DNA of 64,000 nt, taken from NCBI GenBank assembly GCA_029262895.1, contig JAJCYM010000075.1, positions 24,344 through 88,343 on the forward strand, written 5' to 3'. Position 1 is the stretch's first letter. The number at the start of each line of letters is the position of its first letter. Origin of the DNA: Roseivirga sp. GTDB lineage: Bacteria; Bacteroidota; Bacteroidia; Cytophagales; Cyclobacteriaceae. This document shows positions 26,155 to 35,194 of this stretch, piece after piece. Made by a program: the position numbers and the translations under genes. The notes under the pieces are model-generated. The model worked only from the letters and a program-made list of their open reading frames with translations. It was not told the origin of the DNA and did not search any database.

Positions 26155-27525
26155 TCATCTTCTCAAAAAATAATTTACTGAGAGGCCCAGCCCATAAAAC
26201 GCAGGGCTCCTTTGGTCAAAGCTTGTTGTATTGCCACTAATCAGGTACTTCCTAAAAAACATTTCAGCAGTCATTCCAAACTTCTCATTCAACTTATAAT
26301 TGAACTCCAATCCAGTCAAACCAGCAAGATTGAACCTGTTGAAAAGTTGATTCTCGGAGAATACCACTTTCCTCGTTTCCAGAAAGTTTAAGTCTCCCTT
26401 GATTCTGTAGGAGGCGATGTAGTCCATGCCAACACCAGCACTGATTGAAATATCCAATTTTCCCAAATGTGCCATCCTAAAGGAGAAACTTGCAGGGATT
26501 GAAATGGTAGAAAGTGTGTTGGTTAAATTGTAATTCCCAACAAAAAACACCTCATCATCTTTAAAACCTGCGGGGATATAAATCGGCAGTCGTTTGCCAT
26601 CTTCAACCGAATAGGCACTTGCCATATTACTGAAACGATATTGCGCAAAATGCAACCCGGTTCTCAGATTCCATCTGTCACCTAAGGGCAGGCTTATGCC
26701 TGCACCAACTGAGAACGAACTCTCCTGCTGGTTTTCACTATTAGCGATATTCGCTACGGTAGCATCCATAGGATCAAAACCCTGTAAGGCTTCCGTACTC
26801 ACAGTTGCACCCGATTCAGGGTTAAAACTTCCACCAGCCAATGAACCGAGAAGAGCCATCTGCCTTTGTTCTTTCTTCGCGGCTGGTTTGACCTTGTAAC
26901 CAAAGTCCGGTGCTGGAACCAGGTACTTACTTCTCCATTGAAATATATAAGCAACTGATTTTCTTTCCTTCAAACCCATCAGTGAGAGCTCTACCAATTC
27001 TAGACCTAAGGGTTCATCAGAAATGGTGGTTTCTACTTTATCATTTGCCTCAGGTGTTTGCCTTTCCTGGATTTCGGTATTACTATCCGCTAGAAGAGTT
27101 GTGCTTGTGATAGGACTTTTAGGCTTGACAGGAGCAGCCAACTTTTGATTATCATCTGCAGCGCCCTCCTTTTCGCTATCTGTCTCAGTCTGCACCTGTT
27201 CTATTGGCTGATCGGCTGGTTCGGTATCGTCAGAGGCTGGTTTATCAGAAGGTTCACTATTCTCGGAAGCAGGCTTCTCATTTTTGGAGAGTTCCTTTTC
27301 TGTCGAAACCGAGTCTTTGACATCGAAGATTTGGTCAGAAAACAAATAACCAACACCCAGAATTAACGCCACGGCAGCCGCTACACCATATTTCTGCCAA
27401 TTAACGAGGATGCCAATGCGTTTTTTGGATTTGATTTGCTGCTCTACCCCAGCCCACACTTTATCAGAAGGCTGAAACTCAGCTTTCTCAAATATGTCCT
27501 GAAGATCCTTTTCAAATTCTCCCAT
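26155..27525 (-). CDS. Anti-sigma-like inner-membrane domain fused to an outer-membrane beta-barrel-type domain
   Basis: 456 residues. The N-terminal 40 residues ('EFEKDLQDIFEKAEFQPSDKVWAGVEQQI') resemble the short cytoplasmic anti-sigma segment found next to ECF sigma genes in Bacteroidota; a single transmembrane helix follows (~48-66), then ~100 residues rich in Ser/Glu/Pro/Asp, and a C-terminal ~220-residue region with alternating strands ('NLRTGLHFAQYRFS', 'FSFRMAHLGKLDISISAGVGMDYIAS', 'YGLGLSVNYFLRR') ending in an aromatic-rich strand like an outer-membrane barrel. Its start overlaps the sigma gene stop by one base. It probably holds the sigma factor and responds to an envelope cue; how one chain would span both membranes is unclear. 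Confidence 0.75.
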   Translation of the reverse strand: MGEFEKDLQDIFEKAEFQPSDKVWAGVEQQIKSKKRIGILVNWQKYGVAAAVALILGVGYLFSDQIFDVKDSVSTEKELSKNEKPASENSEPSDKPASDDTEPADQPIEQVQTETDSEKEGAADDNQKLAAPVKPKSPITSTTLLADSNTEIQERQTPEANDKVETTISDEPLGLELVELSLMGLKERKSVAYIFQWRSKYLVPAPDFGYKVKPAAKKEQRQMALLGSLAGGSFNPESGATVSTEALQGFDPMDATVANIANSENQQESSFSVGAGISLPLGDRWNLRTGLHFAQYRFSNMASAYSVEDGKRLPIYIPAGFKDDEVFFVGNYNLTNTLSTISIPASFSFRMAHLGKLDISISAGVGMDYIASYRIKGDLNFLETRKVVFSENQLFNRFNLAGLTGLEFNYKLNEKFGMTAEMFFRKYLISGNTTSFDQRSPAFYGLGLSVNYFLRR

Positions 27526-28079
27526 TACCCAGATACATTTGAATTAATCACTTGATTAGCCTCCTCAATCATGGCCTTCATTAATGCGCGAGCGCGAGCA
27601 TATTGCGATTTTGATGTTCCTTCGCTAATCTCCAGTTCCTCAGCAATTTCTTTATGCCCATAGCCTTCAATGGCAAAAAGGTTAAAAACCGTCCTACAGC
27701 CTGTCGGCATTTTTTGGATCATGGCCAGGAGCTCCGTAAAATGGAAATTAGATAGAATCAAATCCTGATCTACATAAAGTGTGGTTTGTTCAATATCCAT
27801 CATCGGTTCCTGGTAGAGCTTCTTCCTATTATGATTGATGGCCGTATTGATCACAATTCTTTTCATCCAGGTCAGGAACTGAGCATCGCCCCTAAAACTC
27901 TTTAAGTTTTTAAAAATCTTGATGAACGCCTCCTGCAAAATATCTTCACCATCTTCTCTGGATTTTGCATAGCGTAATGCCATCGGCATTAATTTTGCAG
28001 CATAGCGATCATAAAGCTCACGCTGAGCCTTTAAATCATCTTTTGCACACCGTGCTATTAAATCCTGATCCTGAATCAT
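27525..28079 (-). CDS. ECF-type RNA polymerase sigma-70 factor
   Basis: 184 residues. Region 2 'ELYDRYAAKLMPMALRYAKSREDGEDILQEAFIKIFKNLKSFRGDAQFLTWMKRIVINTAINHNRK' and region 4 'MPTGCRTVFNLFAIEGYGHKEIAEELEISEGTSKSQYARARALMK' are typical of ECF sigma factors (only short segments quoted here by landmarks: DILQEAF and SEGTSKSQ). There is no region 1.1 or 3. It overlaps the anti-sigma-like barrel gene by one base. It is divergent from the T9SS plug gene over ~105 bp. Confidence 0.94.
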   Translation of the reverse strand: MIQDQDLIARCAKDDLKAQRELYDRYAAKLMPMALRYAKSREDGEDILQEAFIKIFKNLKSFRGDAQFLTWMKRIVINTAINHNRKKLYQEPMMDIEQTTLYVDQDLILSNFHFTELLAMIQKMPTGCRTVFNLFAIEGYGHKEIAEELEISEGTSKSQYARARALMKAMIEEANQVINSNVSG

Positions 28080-28184
28080 TCAATAAAAATGATGAGCCGT
28101 TCATCTATAAGGTTAGACACAACAAGAAAAAAATAGGTTGTATTCACATCAAAATATTAATTTGTCAACGTTACACTATCGTTC

Positions 28185-29459
28185 ATGAAAGTCTCTACCG
28201 GCAAATTTCTGGTTTTACCGATCATACTCTGCTATGCAAATCTGGCATATTGTTTTCAAAAAACACTTGAGTATACCGATCACTCTTATGAATCAACAAT
28301 AAAAACTGTCCAACTCTACCCTGATGGCTTGAATGTTGAAAGTGTTTTGGCGCCTGCTGCCAGCAAAATAGATCAGAGTCGAAATCTGATTTTAGAGTTC
28401 GATGACCTCAAAGAAGATGCCGATTATTATTATGTGCGGTTTATCCATTGCAATGCAGATTGGACACCCTCGGATTTTAGAAGCAATATGGTGGTTCAGG
28501 GATACAATGAATTTGAGATTGAAGACTTCGAATTCTCCTCAGAAGCAAAAGTTAATTATATCCACTACCGATTCAAGTTCCCACAATTCAAGAAGAGCGG
28601 AAATTTTCTTGCCGTGGTGTACAGGAACCAGGATAAAAATGACATCGTATTAACCAGGCGATTTATGATTTATGATGAGAGGGCCATCACAGGAGCAAGG
28701 GTGGTACGATCTTCCTCGGTAGGCAATAGACTCTCTCACCAGAGAATTGAGGTGACTGTCAATTATGCCAACCTCAAGAGTACAGACCCTAAAGAAAACT
28801 TTAAGGTGGTGGTTCGTCAAAATCAACGCTGGGACAATGCCAAATACGGTTTACCCATTACTTTTCTAAACGAAAACTCCAAGGTAATCACCTATCGGAA
28901 TCTAGGGGAAGGCAACGATTTTGCAGGGGGAAATGAATTTCGATTTTTTGATTTAAGCACTGTGAATTTTACGGGTAGAAATGTGGCCGAAGTGCAATTC
29001 ATAAATAATAGACCTGTAGCCAGAATCAAACTGGATAAGACATTGTCTGAAAGCTACTTCCAAAATCTCGATGTAAACGGCAAATACTACATCAGAGATA
29101 GAGAAGCCAATTCCAGCGGTATTACTGCGGAGTATGTTGAAACTACGCTGTCACTAAATATCCCGGAACAACGGTCAAGCATATACGCGATAGGCAGTTT
29201 TAATGATTGGCGCAGAGAAGAGTCCAATAGAATGGTGTTCAACAAGGCCACCAACCTTTATCAAGCGACTCTTCTGCTCAAACAGGGCTGGTACGACTAT
29301 ACCTATTGGGTAGATGATCCGCTTGACCCTCACCAGATTGATCGCTCATTTTTTGATGCTGAAAATCAGTATGAGGTATTCGTTTACTTTCGTGGTATCG
29401 GAAGTCGCGGTGATGAGCTTGTTGGCTATACTCGACTGAACTATAACCAGAGGCGTTAA
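28185..29459 (+). CDS. DUF5103 type IX secretion system plug protein
   Basis: 424 residues with a signal peptide (MKVSTGKFLVLPIILCYANLAYC). The whole length matches DUF5103: 'SVLAPAASKIDQSRNLILEFDDL', 'YYYVRFIHCNADWTPSDF', 'VVYRNQDKNDIVLTRRFMIYD', 'VRQNQRWDNA', 'DRSFFDAENQYEVFVYFRG'. Known role: the plug protein blocks the Sov/SprA translocon from the periplasmic side when no cargo is engaged, so this marks a functional T9SS. The gene stands alone, divergent from the ECF sigma gene and convergent with cas6 (16 bp between stops). Confidence 0.92.
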   Translation: MKVSTGKFLVLPIILCYANLAYCFQKTLEYTDHSYESTIKTVQLYPDGLNVESVLAPAASKIDQSRNLILEFDDLKEDADYYYVRFIHCNADWTPSDFRSNMVVQGYNEFEIEDFEFSSEAKVNYIHYRFKFPQFKKSGNFLAVVYRNQDKNDIVLTRRFMIYDERAITGARVVRSSSVGNRLSHQRIEVTVNYANLKSTDPKENFKVVVRQNQRWDNAKYGLPITFLNENSKVITYRNLGEGNDFAGGNEFRFFDLSTVNFTGRNVAEVQFINNRPVARIKLDKTLSESYFQNLDVNGKYYIRDREANSSGITAEYVETTLSLNIPEQRSSIYAIGSFNDWRREESNRMVFNKATNLYQATLLLKQGWYDYTYWVDDPLDPHQIDRSFFDAENQYEVFVYFRGIGSRGDELVGYTRLNYNQRR

Positions 29460-29475
29460 ACCCAGTTAAGGCAGA

Positions 29476-30288
29476 TTAAACTATTTTCCTGACTTTGTTG
29501 AAGGTGTATGCTGAAGTGCGATCGGTTGGGTTTACATTGGCCATGTCCAACATACCAAAACCTTTATAGGCATAATGTCCTAATCCGCAGTTAAATACAA
29601 ACTGCTGCACTTCCTTTGGGGCGTATAACTTGAATGGCAACGTATAGCCTCTCACCTCATATTTCACGTCCATATCGAACAGGGAGTATATTCTGGCAAA
29701 TTTTTTATCTCTCTGCTTTAGTTTATCGAGGTATTCCATGTCTGGTACAAGTTGAAATTTTCCAAAGTTGCTCAAACGTTCAGCCGAAAAACTTCCCGAC
29801 TGTTCAATTCTTTCCATTGTGGATTCGTAAAGCAAATCCGAAAACTCATTCGCTTCCGGAAGCACAAAGCGTTTACCTTCATCACTAGCAAAATCGGATT
29901 TTAATGCCACCAGAGGGGAAATACATAGGAACTTCATCTCATCACTGAAATCCGGAATATCCTCCAATTCTGTAGAAACAGGTTCCAGGTCAAGATTGCC
30001 CAACCTGAATTCATCAAATTCAAAAATTTGCTCTAATACATAATCTATGAAATCCTGGTCTGCAGAGGAGAGTACCAGGGTGACCAGATTCGAAAAGTAC
30101 TGAAGTCCGTTTCTGCTAATTCTCGTTTGACCTTTTAGTCCGGAAAAATTGTAGAAAGGATAATTAACAAATTGCTCCTTACCCCCTTTGATAATCAATC
30201 CTTTGATGAATTGTGCCAGGATGTACTGGTGATGAAAGGGTAAAAAAGCCCCCTTGTTCTTTAGTTTAAAAATTACTCTTACTCTCAC
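29476..30288 (-). CDS. cas6: Orphan Cas6-family CRISPR RNA endoribonuclease
   Basis: 270 residues from a GTG at 30288 (the ATG two bases upstream is out of frame). The N-terminal RRM-like half begins MRVRVIFKLKNKG and has 'FLPFHHQYILAQFIKGLI', the Cas6 pattern in which His19/His20 and Tyr22 are candidate catalytic residues. The C-terminal half ends with the glycine-rich loop 'FNCGLGHYAYKGFGMLD', the signature G-h-G-x(5)-G-F/Y-G-h-h of Cas6. Cas6 cleaves the repeats of precursor crRNA in type I and III systems. No CRISPR array or other cas gene is found in this window. It lies between the T9SS plug gene and ychF. Confidence 0.88.
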   Translation of the reverse strand: MRVRVIFKLKNKGAFLPFHHQYILAQFIKGLIIKGGKEQFVNYPFYNFSGLKGQTRISRNGLQYFSNLVTLVLSSADQDFIDYVLEQIFEFDEFRLGNLDLEPVSTELEDIPDFSDEMKFLCISPLVALKSDFASDEGKRFVLPEANEFSDLLYESTMERIEQSGSFSAERLSNFGKFQLVPDMEYLDKLKQRDKKFARIYSLFDMDVKYEVRGYTLPFKLYAPKEVQQFVFNCGLGHYAYKGFGMLDMANVNPTDRTSAYTFNKVRKIV

Positions 30289-30338
30289 ATTTGTGGGGGT
30301 TAAAGAGTAGTATCATGTACATACCTGTGATAATGTCC

Positions 30339-30356
30339 CCGTTAGGTGCGTAACGG
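30339..30356. repeat. Perfect short palindrome upstream of cas6
   Basis: CCGTTA-GGTGCG-TAACGG is a perfect 6-bp stem with a 6-base loop, lying about 50 bases upstream of the cas6 GTG. It is hairpin-forming on both strands and could be a regulatory or processing site; this is inference. Confidence 0.45.
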
Positions 30357-30388
30357 TAGTGTTTTGAGGAATGTTTAACCCTTAATGT

Positions 30389-30421
30389 AAAAATAAAAGC
30401 TAATGTCCCTGATAAGACATT
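30389..30421 (-). terminator. Rho-independent terminator of ychF
   Basis: On the minus strand, AATGTC-TTATCAGG-GACATT (30421 down to 30402) is a 6-bp stem followed by AGCTTTTATTTTTA. It lies 10 bases after the ychF stop. It also separates ychF from cas6. Confidence 0.6.
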
Positions 30422-30430
30422 TCCCCCTGG

Positions 30431-31528
30431 CTATACGTTGAAACGGAAGTGCATAACATCGCCATCACTGACAACATAATCCTTTCCCTGAATGGCCATT
30501 TTGCCGGCCTCTTTTATGGCCAGCTCGGTCTTGTAATGTTCGTAATCGTTAAGCTTGATTACTTCTGCCTTTATAAATCCTTTTTCGAAGTCCGTGTGAA
30601 TAACTCCTGCTGCCTGGGGTGCCTTCCAACCCTTTTGAATGGTCCAGGCCCGGACTTCCTGAACTCCCGCGGTGAAGTAGGTGATCAGATTCAAAATGGA
30701 GTAAGAGGCCTGAATAAGCTTAGTTAGCCCAGACTCTTCCAGACCATACTCATCCAAGAACATGGCTCTTTCCTCTTCATCTTCCAACTCCGCAATCTGA
30801 GATTCGATAGAGGCTGAAATAACAATTAGCTCAGCATCTTCATCCTTCACACTTTCCCTCAATGCCTCTACATATTCATTGCCATCGTGCACCGACTCCT
30901 CTTCCACGTTGGCTGCATAAACCACCGGCTTTATAGTAAGTAAATGCAAATCCCGAACCGCTTCAAGTTCTTCTTTGCTCATCTCTACCGAGCGGGCGTT
31001 CTTGCCAGCCTCAAGCTCAGTTTTGAATGTTTCCAGAACCTCTAAATGACGCTTTGCCTCTCCATCACCGGACTTGGCGATTTTAGACAGGCCCAAAATC
31101 TTTTTCTCTATTGATTCCAGGTCTCTCAATTGCAATTCTGTGTCGATTACCTCCTTATCAAAAACGGGATCAACAGAGCCGGCCACATGGACTACATTAT
31201 CATCCTTAAAGCACCTGACTACATGGATAATTGCATCTACCTCTCTGATGTTTGCCAAAAACTTATTACCCAGGCCCTCGCCTTTGCTCGCTCCTTTTAC
31301 CAATCCCGCTATATCAACAAACTCGATCACCGTAGGAAGAACCTTTTTCGGATTTACCAGTTCCTCCAGAATATTCAATCTCTTGTCTGGAACAGTAACC
31401 ACTCCCACGTTTGGTTCTATTGTACAAAAAGGAAAATTGGCAGCTTCTGCCTTCGCACTGGAAAGTGCATTAAATAAGGTGGATTTACCAACGTTTGGCA
31501 ACCCTACTATCCCACACTGAAGTCCCAT
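30431..31528 (-). CDS. ychF: Redox-regulated ATPase YchF (Obg family)
   Basis: 365 residues, the standard YchF length. The G1 motif 'GLPNVGKST' (7-15), G3 'DIAGLVKGASKGEGLG' and the altered G4 typical of YchF ('VYAANVEEE') are present, followed by the coiled-coil insert and the C-terminal TGS-like domain ('EVRAWTIQKGWKAPQAAGVIHTDFEKGFIKAEV' region). YchF binds ATP rather than GTP and is linked to ribosomes and stress responses. It is followed by a terminator and preceded by the AI-2E-type permease gene 9 bp upstream, so the two may be co-transcribed. Confidence 0.97.
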   Translation of the reverse strand: MGLQCGIVGLPNVGKSTLFNALSSAKAEAANFPFCTIEPNVGVVTVPDKRLNILEELVNPKKVLPTVIEFVDIAGLVKGASKGEGLGNKFLANIREVDAIIHVVRCFKDDNVVHVAGSVDPVFDKEVIDTELQLRDLESIEKKILGLSKIAKSGDGEAKRHLEVLETFKTELEAGKNARSVEMSKEELEAVRDLHLLTIKPVVYAANVEEESVHDGNEYVEALRESVKDEDAELIVISASIESQIAELEDEEERAMFLDEYGLEESGLTKLIQASYSILNLITYFTAGVQEVRAWTIQKGWKAPQAAGVIHTDFEKGFIKAEVIKLNDYEHYKTELAIKEAGKMAIQGKDYVVSDGDVMHFRFNV

Positions 31529-31537
31529 GAATTTTAA

Positions 31538-32623
31538 CTAGGTTCTGAAAATGTAATACTGTTTATACCCCTGCCTTAACTCTACAACCGACACCCGAAT
31601 AATCGTGTATGTTGGTATTGCGGCAATCATACCTGGAATGCCCGCCAAGGAGGCGCCCGCAAAGATAATAACAAATATTTCTAGGGGATGAACTTTGACA
31701 CTTTTAGAAAAAATAAGTGGTTGTAAAACGATGTTGTCGGTTAACTGAACTACTGTGAATACTGACACTATCTTGGCCACCATAAAGAAGTAATCGTTGG
31801 TATCCATTAAATCCGTTGAGGTAGACAAACCCACAATGATTCCAAAGGTAGAACCCAAAATTGGGCCTGCATATGGAATAAGGTTGGCTACAGCAGCAAA
31901 TAACGCGATTGTCAAAGCATACTTAACTCCTAAAATTGACAAGCCCGTTGCCGCAATACTAAAAATCGAAAACATCTGGAACAGCAAGCCTAAAAGGTAG
32001 TTTGAGAGCAGCCTTTCTATTTTATCAAGAGCCGCTATAGACACTTCAAAATACTTGTTGGGGATAAGAGAAATAATAGAATTTCTCAAAAGCCCCTTCT
32101 CGTATAGCAAGAAGAAAGTGATAAAAACGATGGCCAATAGCCCTATGAAAAAACTACTTGTAAAAGACAGGATGTAGTTCAGGATATTAGAAAATTGAAT
32201 CTCTGAAATGGCCTTGGTTATTCCGTCCTGTAAACTATTCACCATAAAGCCGGGCTCCTTGTCCGTGAATTGCCGTTCGATGAGGAAGCCTTCAAAATTC
32301 TCTACCGGTTGCAAAGCATCGGAGGTCAATTGGTTATAATCAACAGTAGACAATATCTGTACCTGGTCATTGATAAGAGGAATAAAAAGCACTACAAAGA
32401 GTGAAAAGACTCCCGCCATTACCGCATAGGCCATAAGAATAGCCAGGAACCTTGGAACATTAAAATTAAAGAAGTGCGTGTTGTGAATGCGCTCAACCAG
32501 TGGCCGAAGTATAGAGGCAATCACCAGAGACAGCACGATGTAGGTAAAAATGTCTGAGAAATACCAAATAAGCAGTAGCATTACTGCGAGGATCAATCCG
32601 ATATAAAGAATGTGCTTTCTCAA
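31538..32623 (-). CDS. AI-2E transporter (PerM/UPF0118) family membrane protein
   Basis: 361 residues with about eight hydrophobic segments, beginning MRKHILYIGLILAVMLLLIWY. The family signature near the C-terminus is clear: 'YALTIALFAAVANLIPYAGPILGS' and 'NIVLQPLIFSKSVKVHPLEIFVIIFAGASLAGIPGMIAAIP'. This large family includes a proposed AI-2 exporter and Na+/H+ antiporters; the substrate here is unknown. Same strand as ychF with 9 bp between them. The upstream gene DUF3276 ends with its own terminator. Confidence 0.92.
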   Translation of the reverse strand: MRKHILYIGLILAVMLLLIWYFSDIFTYIVLSLVIASILRPLVERIHNTHFFNFNVPRFLAILMAYAVMAGVFSLFVVLFIPLINDQVQILSTVDYNQLTSDALQPVENFEGFLIERQFTDKEPGFMVNSLQDGITKAISEIQFSNILNYILSFTSSFFIGLLAIVFITFFLLYEKGLLRNSIISLIPNKYFEVSIAALDKIERLLSNYLLGLLFQMFSIFSIAATGLSILGVKYALTIALFAAVANLIPYAGPILGSTFGIIVGLSTSTDLMDTNDYFFMVAKIVSVFTVVQLTDNIVLQPLIFSKSVKVHPLEIFVIIFAGASLAGIPGMIAAIPTYTIIRVSVVELRQGYKQYYIFRT

Positions 32624-32641
32624 TTGCTATTGACAGTTCTA

Positions 32642-32676
32642 AATAAAAAAAGAGTTCCTGTAAAGCAAGAACTCTT
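32642..32676 (-). terminator. Rho-independent terminator of the DUF3276 gene
   Basis: AAGAGTTC (32669-32676 read on the minus strand) pairs perfectly with GAACTCTT across an 11-base loop, followed on the minus strand by a TTTTTTTATTT tract. It is located 22 bases after the DUF3276 stop. Confidence 0.8.
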
Positions 32677-32697
32677 AATAATCTAATTTCTTAACGC

Positions 32698-33075
32698 CTA
32701 GTCCCAGCTTAACTCTGTATTGGAATCAGCCGCTTCTACTGGCTCAGCAGCCGGAGCCGGTGCTGTTGTTTCCTGCTGCTCCTCATCACGCTGCTTGAAT
32801 TGTTCAAAATCAATTTCTGGCATCAACTCCTCCTTCACATGATTGATGGTCTCTATCAGCGCGTCTCCAAACTTATCGAAGTCTTCTTTGTAAAGGAAAA
32901 TCTTATGCTTTTCATAAGTGAATCCGTCCTCCTTATACTTCCGCTTGCTCTCTGTAATTGTTAGGTAGTAATCGTTGGATCTGGTCGCCTTAACATCAAA
33001 AAAGTATGTCCTCTTACCTGCCCTCACTCTTTTGGAAAAAATCTCCGTCTTATCGCTATCCTTATACTCTGCCAC
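32698..33075 (-). CDS. DUF3276 (PUR-alpha-like) nucleic-acid-binding protein
   Basis: 125 residues from a GTG start at 33075 giving MAEYKDSDKTEIFSKRVRAG. The core 'RAGKRTYFFDVKATRSNDYYLTITES' and 'HKIFLYKEDFDKFGDALIETINHV' is the Bacteroidota/Spirochaete PUR-repeat fold, shown in structures of family members to form a dimer binding single-stranded DNA or RNA. The tail after ~100 is a low-complexity Glu/Gln/Ala/Pro stretch. It is transcribed alone and has a strong terminator. Confidence 0.92.
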   Translation of the reverse strand: MAEYKDSDKTEIFSKRVRAGKRTYFFDVKATRSNDYYLTITESKRKYKEDGFTYEKHKIFLYKEDFDKFGDALIETINHVKEELMPEIDFEQFKQRDEEQQETTAPAPAAEPVEAADSNTELSWD

Positions 33076-33271
33076 TTTCCAATTTATTTAGTTTATACTC
33101 GTTTAAGGTTAAATTTTACGCAACAACAAGTCTCAATATAAATCATTATTAATTACTATTGCAAGCAGCCAAATAAATAAATTGGGAAACTTAATACAAA
33201 AAAAAGAGTACCCTAATATCGAGCCTTAATGGCCAAAAACACTTAATATAGCCCTGAGAAAATTCCTGTAA

Positions 33272-34177
33272 ATGAAGTTCACTTTAGACGATATAAAACA
33301 GTTCGGTAATATAGAACTGCTTGCGAAACAGATGGTTGAGGGCTTTATTACGGGACTCCATAAGTCACCCTATCACGGCTTCTCAGTGGAATTTGCAGAA
33401 CATAGACTCTATAATACGGGCGAAAGTACTCGTCATGTGGATTGGAAGATTTTTGCCAAAACCGACCGTTTATATACCAAACGTTATGAGGAAGAAACGA
33501 ATCTGCGCTGTCAACTGGTGATCGATCAGTCTTCTTCTATGTACTACCCGGTAAATACATTTGGCAAGATGCGCTTTAGTGTAATGGCGGGAGCCTCCCT
33601 GGCCTATCTCATGCACAAACAACGGGATGCTGTTGGCTTGCACACCTTTAGCGACAAGCTTGAGTTGGAAACTCCGGTGAAGTCTTCTCCCTCACACCTT
33701 CACAAGCTTTTCCTGCAGTTCAATCAACTTTTAGACAAAGACAAAACTACACGCAGGACCAATGTAGCCGACATTCTACACCAACTGGCGGAAAAAATTC
33801 ATCGCAGGTCATTGGTAGTCATTTTCTCCGATATGTTTGACAATCAGAATAATGACAGTGAAATCATGGCGGCCCTTCAGCATTTGAAGCATAAAAAACA
33901 TGAGGTACTGCTCTTCCATGTCACCGATCATAAAACCGAATTGGATTTTGAGTTTGACGACCGTCCTTATGAATTCACAGATTCGGAAACTCGGGAGAAA
34001 GTGAGGCTTAATCCTGCCGCTATCAAGCGAGATTTCAAAAATCAGATGTCGGCATATCAGCATGAGCTCTTCCTCAAATGTGCCAAGCTAAAAGTGGACC
34101 TAATTGAAGCTGATATCAATGAAGACTTCGATCAAATTCTAAAGGCGTATTTGATTAAAAGACAGAAGATGAATTGA
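33272..34177 (+). CDS. DUF58 domain protein with vWA-like fold
   Basis: 301 residues. 'GFSVEFAEHRLYNTGESTRHVDWKIFAKTDRLYTKRYEEETNL' is the DUF58 core, followed by the vWA metal-site-like 'LVIDQSSSMYYP' (MIDAS D-x-S-x-S pattern) and 'SLVVIFSDMFDN'. DUF58 proteins normally sit next to MoxR AAA+ ATPases and vWA/BatA-type membrane proteins; here no such neighbours are present, so the partner genes are elsewhere. Function is inferred as a chaperone-like or envelope stress component. Confidence 0.9.
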   Translation: MKFTLDDIKQFGNIELLAKQMVEGFITGLHKSPYHGFSVEFAEHRLYNTGESTRHVDWKIFAKTDRLYTKRYEEETNLRCQLVIDQSSSMYYPVNTFGKMRFSVMAGASLAYLMHKQRDAVGLHTFSDKLELETPVKSSPSHLHKLFLQFNQLLDKDKTTRRTNVADILHQLAEKIHRRSLVVIFSDMFDNQNNDSEIMAALQHLKHKKHEVLLFHVTDHKTELDFEFDDRPYEFTDSETREKVRLNPAAIKRDFKNQMSAYQHELFLKCAKLKVDLIEADINEDFDQILKAYLIKRQKMN

Positions 34178-34760
34178 CCGAAGGTCAAATTCCAAAATAT
34201 TCAAGCACCAAATTCCAAAAGATACACTTATCGGTCTGACCGCTATCTGCGTTTTGAAAGAACGGTCGGACCGGTAGCCGAAATTCCAAAAGACAAATTC
34301 CAAATTACAAGGCTGGCGAATCTACTCTTTACGCTATCCTTTATTTGCTGAGGGACGAAGCACCTCAAATTCCAAAGAGGCTGTGTCGGAGCCTTTCTAA
34401 TGATTATGCTGAGGTAAACACAGCAAATTCCAAAAAAGAAATTCCAAATTCCAAAATGGTGGTACCGGGGCTTATTCTGGTGTCAGAAACACTCTTTGCG
34501 CTACCCTTTATTTGCTGAGGCACGAAGCACCTCAAATTCCAAAGAACAAATTCCAAAAAATTCAAGCACCAAATCCCAAAAGCAGAATTTCCACGGTTAG
34601 CGATTTGGAATTTGCCTTATTGGAATTTGGAATTTCGTTATCGGTCGGACCGCTATCTGCGTTTTGAAAGAGCGGTCCGACCGATGATTATGACATAAAA
34701 AAAGCCTCCTATGGAAGCTTTGGTATTTGGAATTTCTTTTTTGGAATTTGCGCCAGCTAG
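34178..34760. repeat. Intergenic cluster of interspersed direct and inverted repeats
   Basis: No gene is seen in this 583-bp region. CAAATTCCAAA units recur about a dozen times on the left, and their complement TTTGGAATTTG on the right, forming imperfect long inverted arms. Embedded are a ~48-bp direct repeat (34229-34276 and 34639-34686), each copy with a CGGTC-GACCG palindrome and 'CGCTATCTGCGTTTTGAAAG', and a ~55-bp direct repeat (34324-34378 and 34491-34545). The 3' end contains the terminator of the ferredoxin gene. The region looks like nested repeat insertions. Confidence 0.85.
34697..34721 (-). terminator. Rho-independent terminator of the ferredoxin gene
   Basis: On the minus strand AAGCTTCC-ATA-GGAGGCTT forms a stem with one mismatch, directly followed by TTTTTTTATG. 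It lies about 40 bases beyond the ferredoxin stop. Confidence 0.65.
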
Positions 34761-35126
<366 letters not shown>

Positions 35127-35194
35127 CTAGTTAAACAAAAAAAGGTAGCAAATGTTTCCCTTTTTGTTCGCTGCCGCAAAAGTATTCCAAAATC

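Noticed and set aside
34178..34760. Possible CRISPR array
   Set aside because: The CAAATTCCAAA units are too short and irregularly spaced, with no uniform spacers; the longer repeats occur only twice each.
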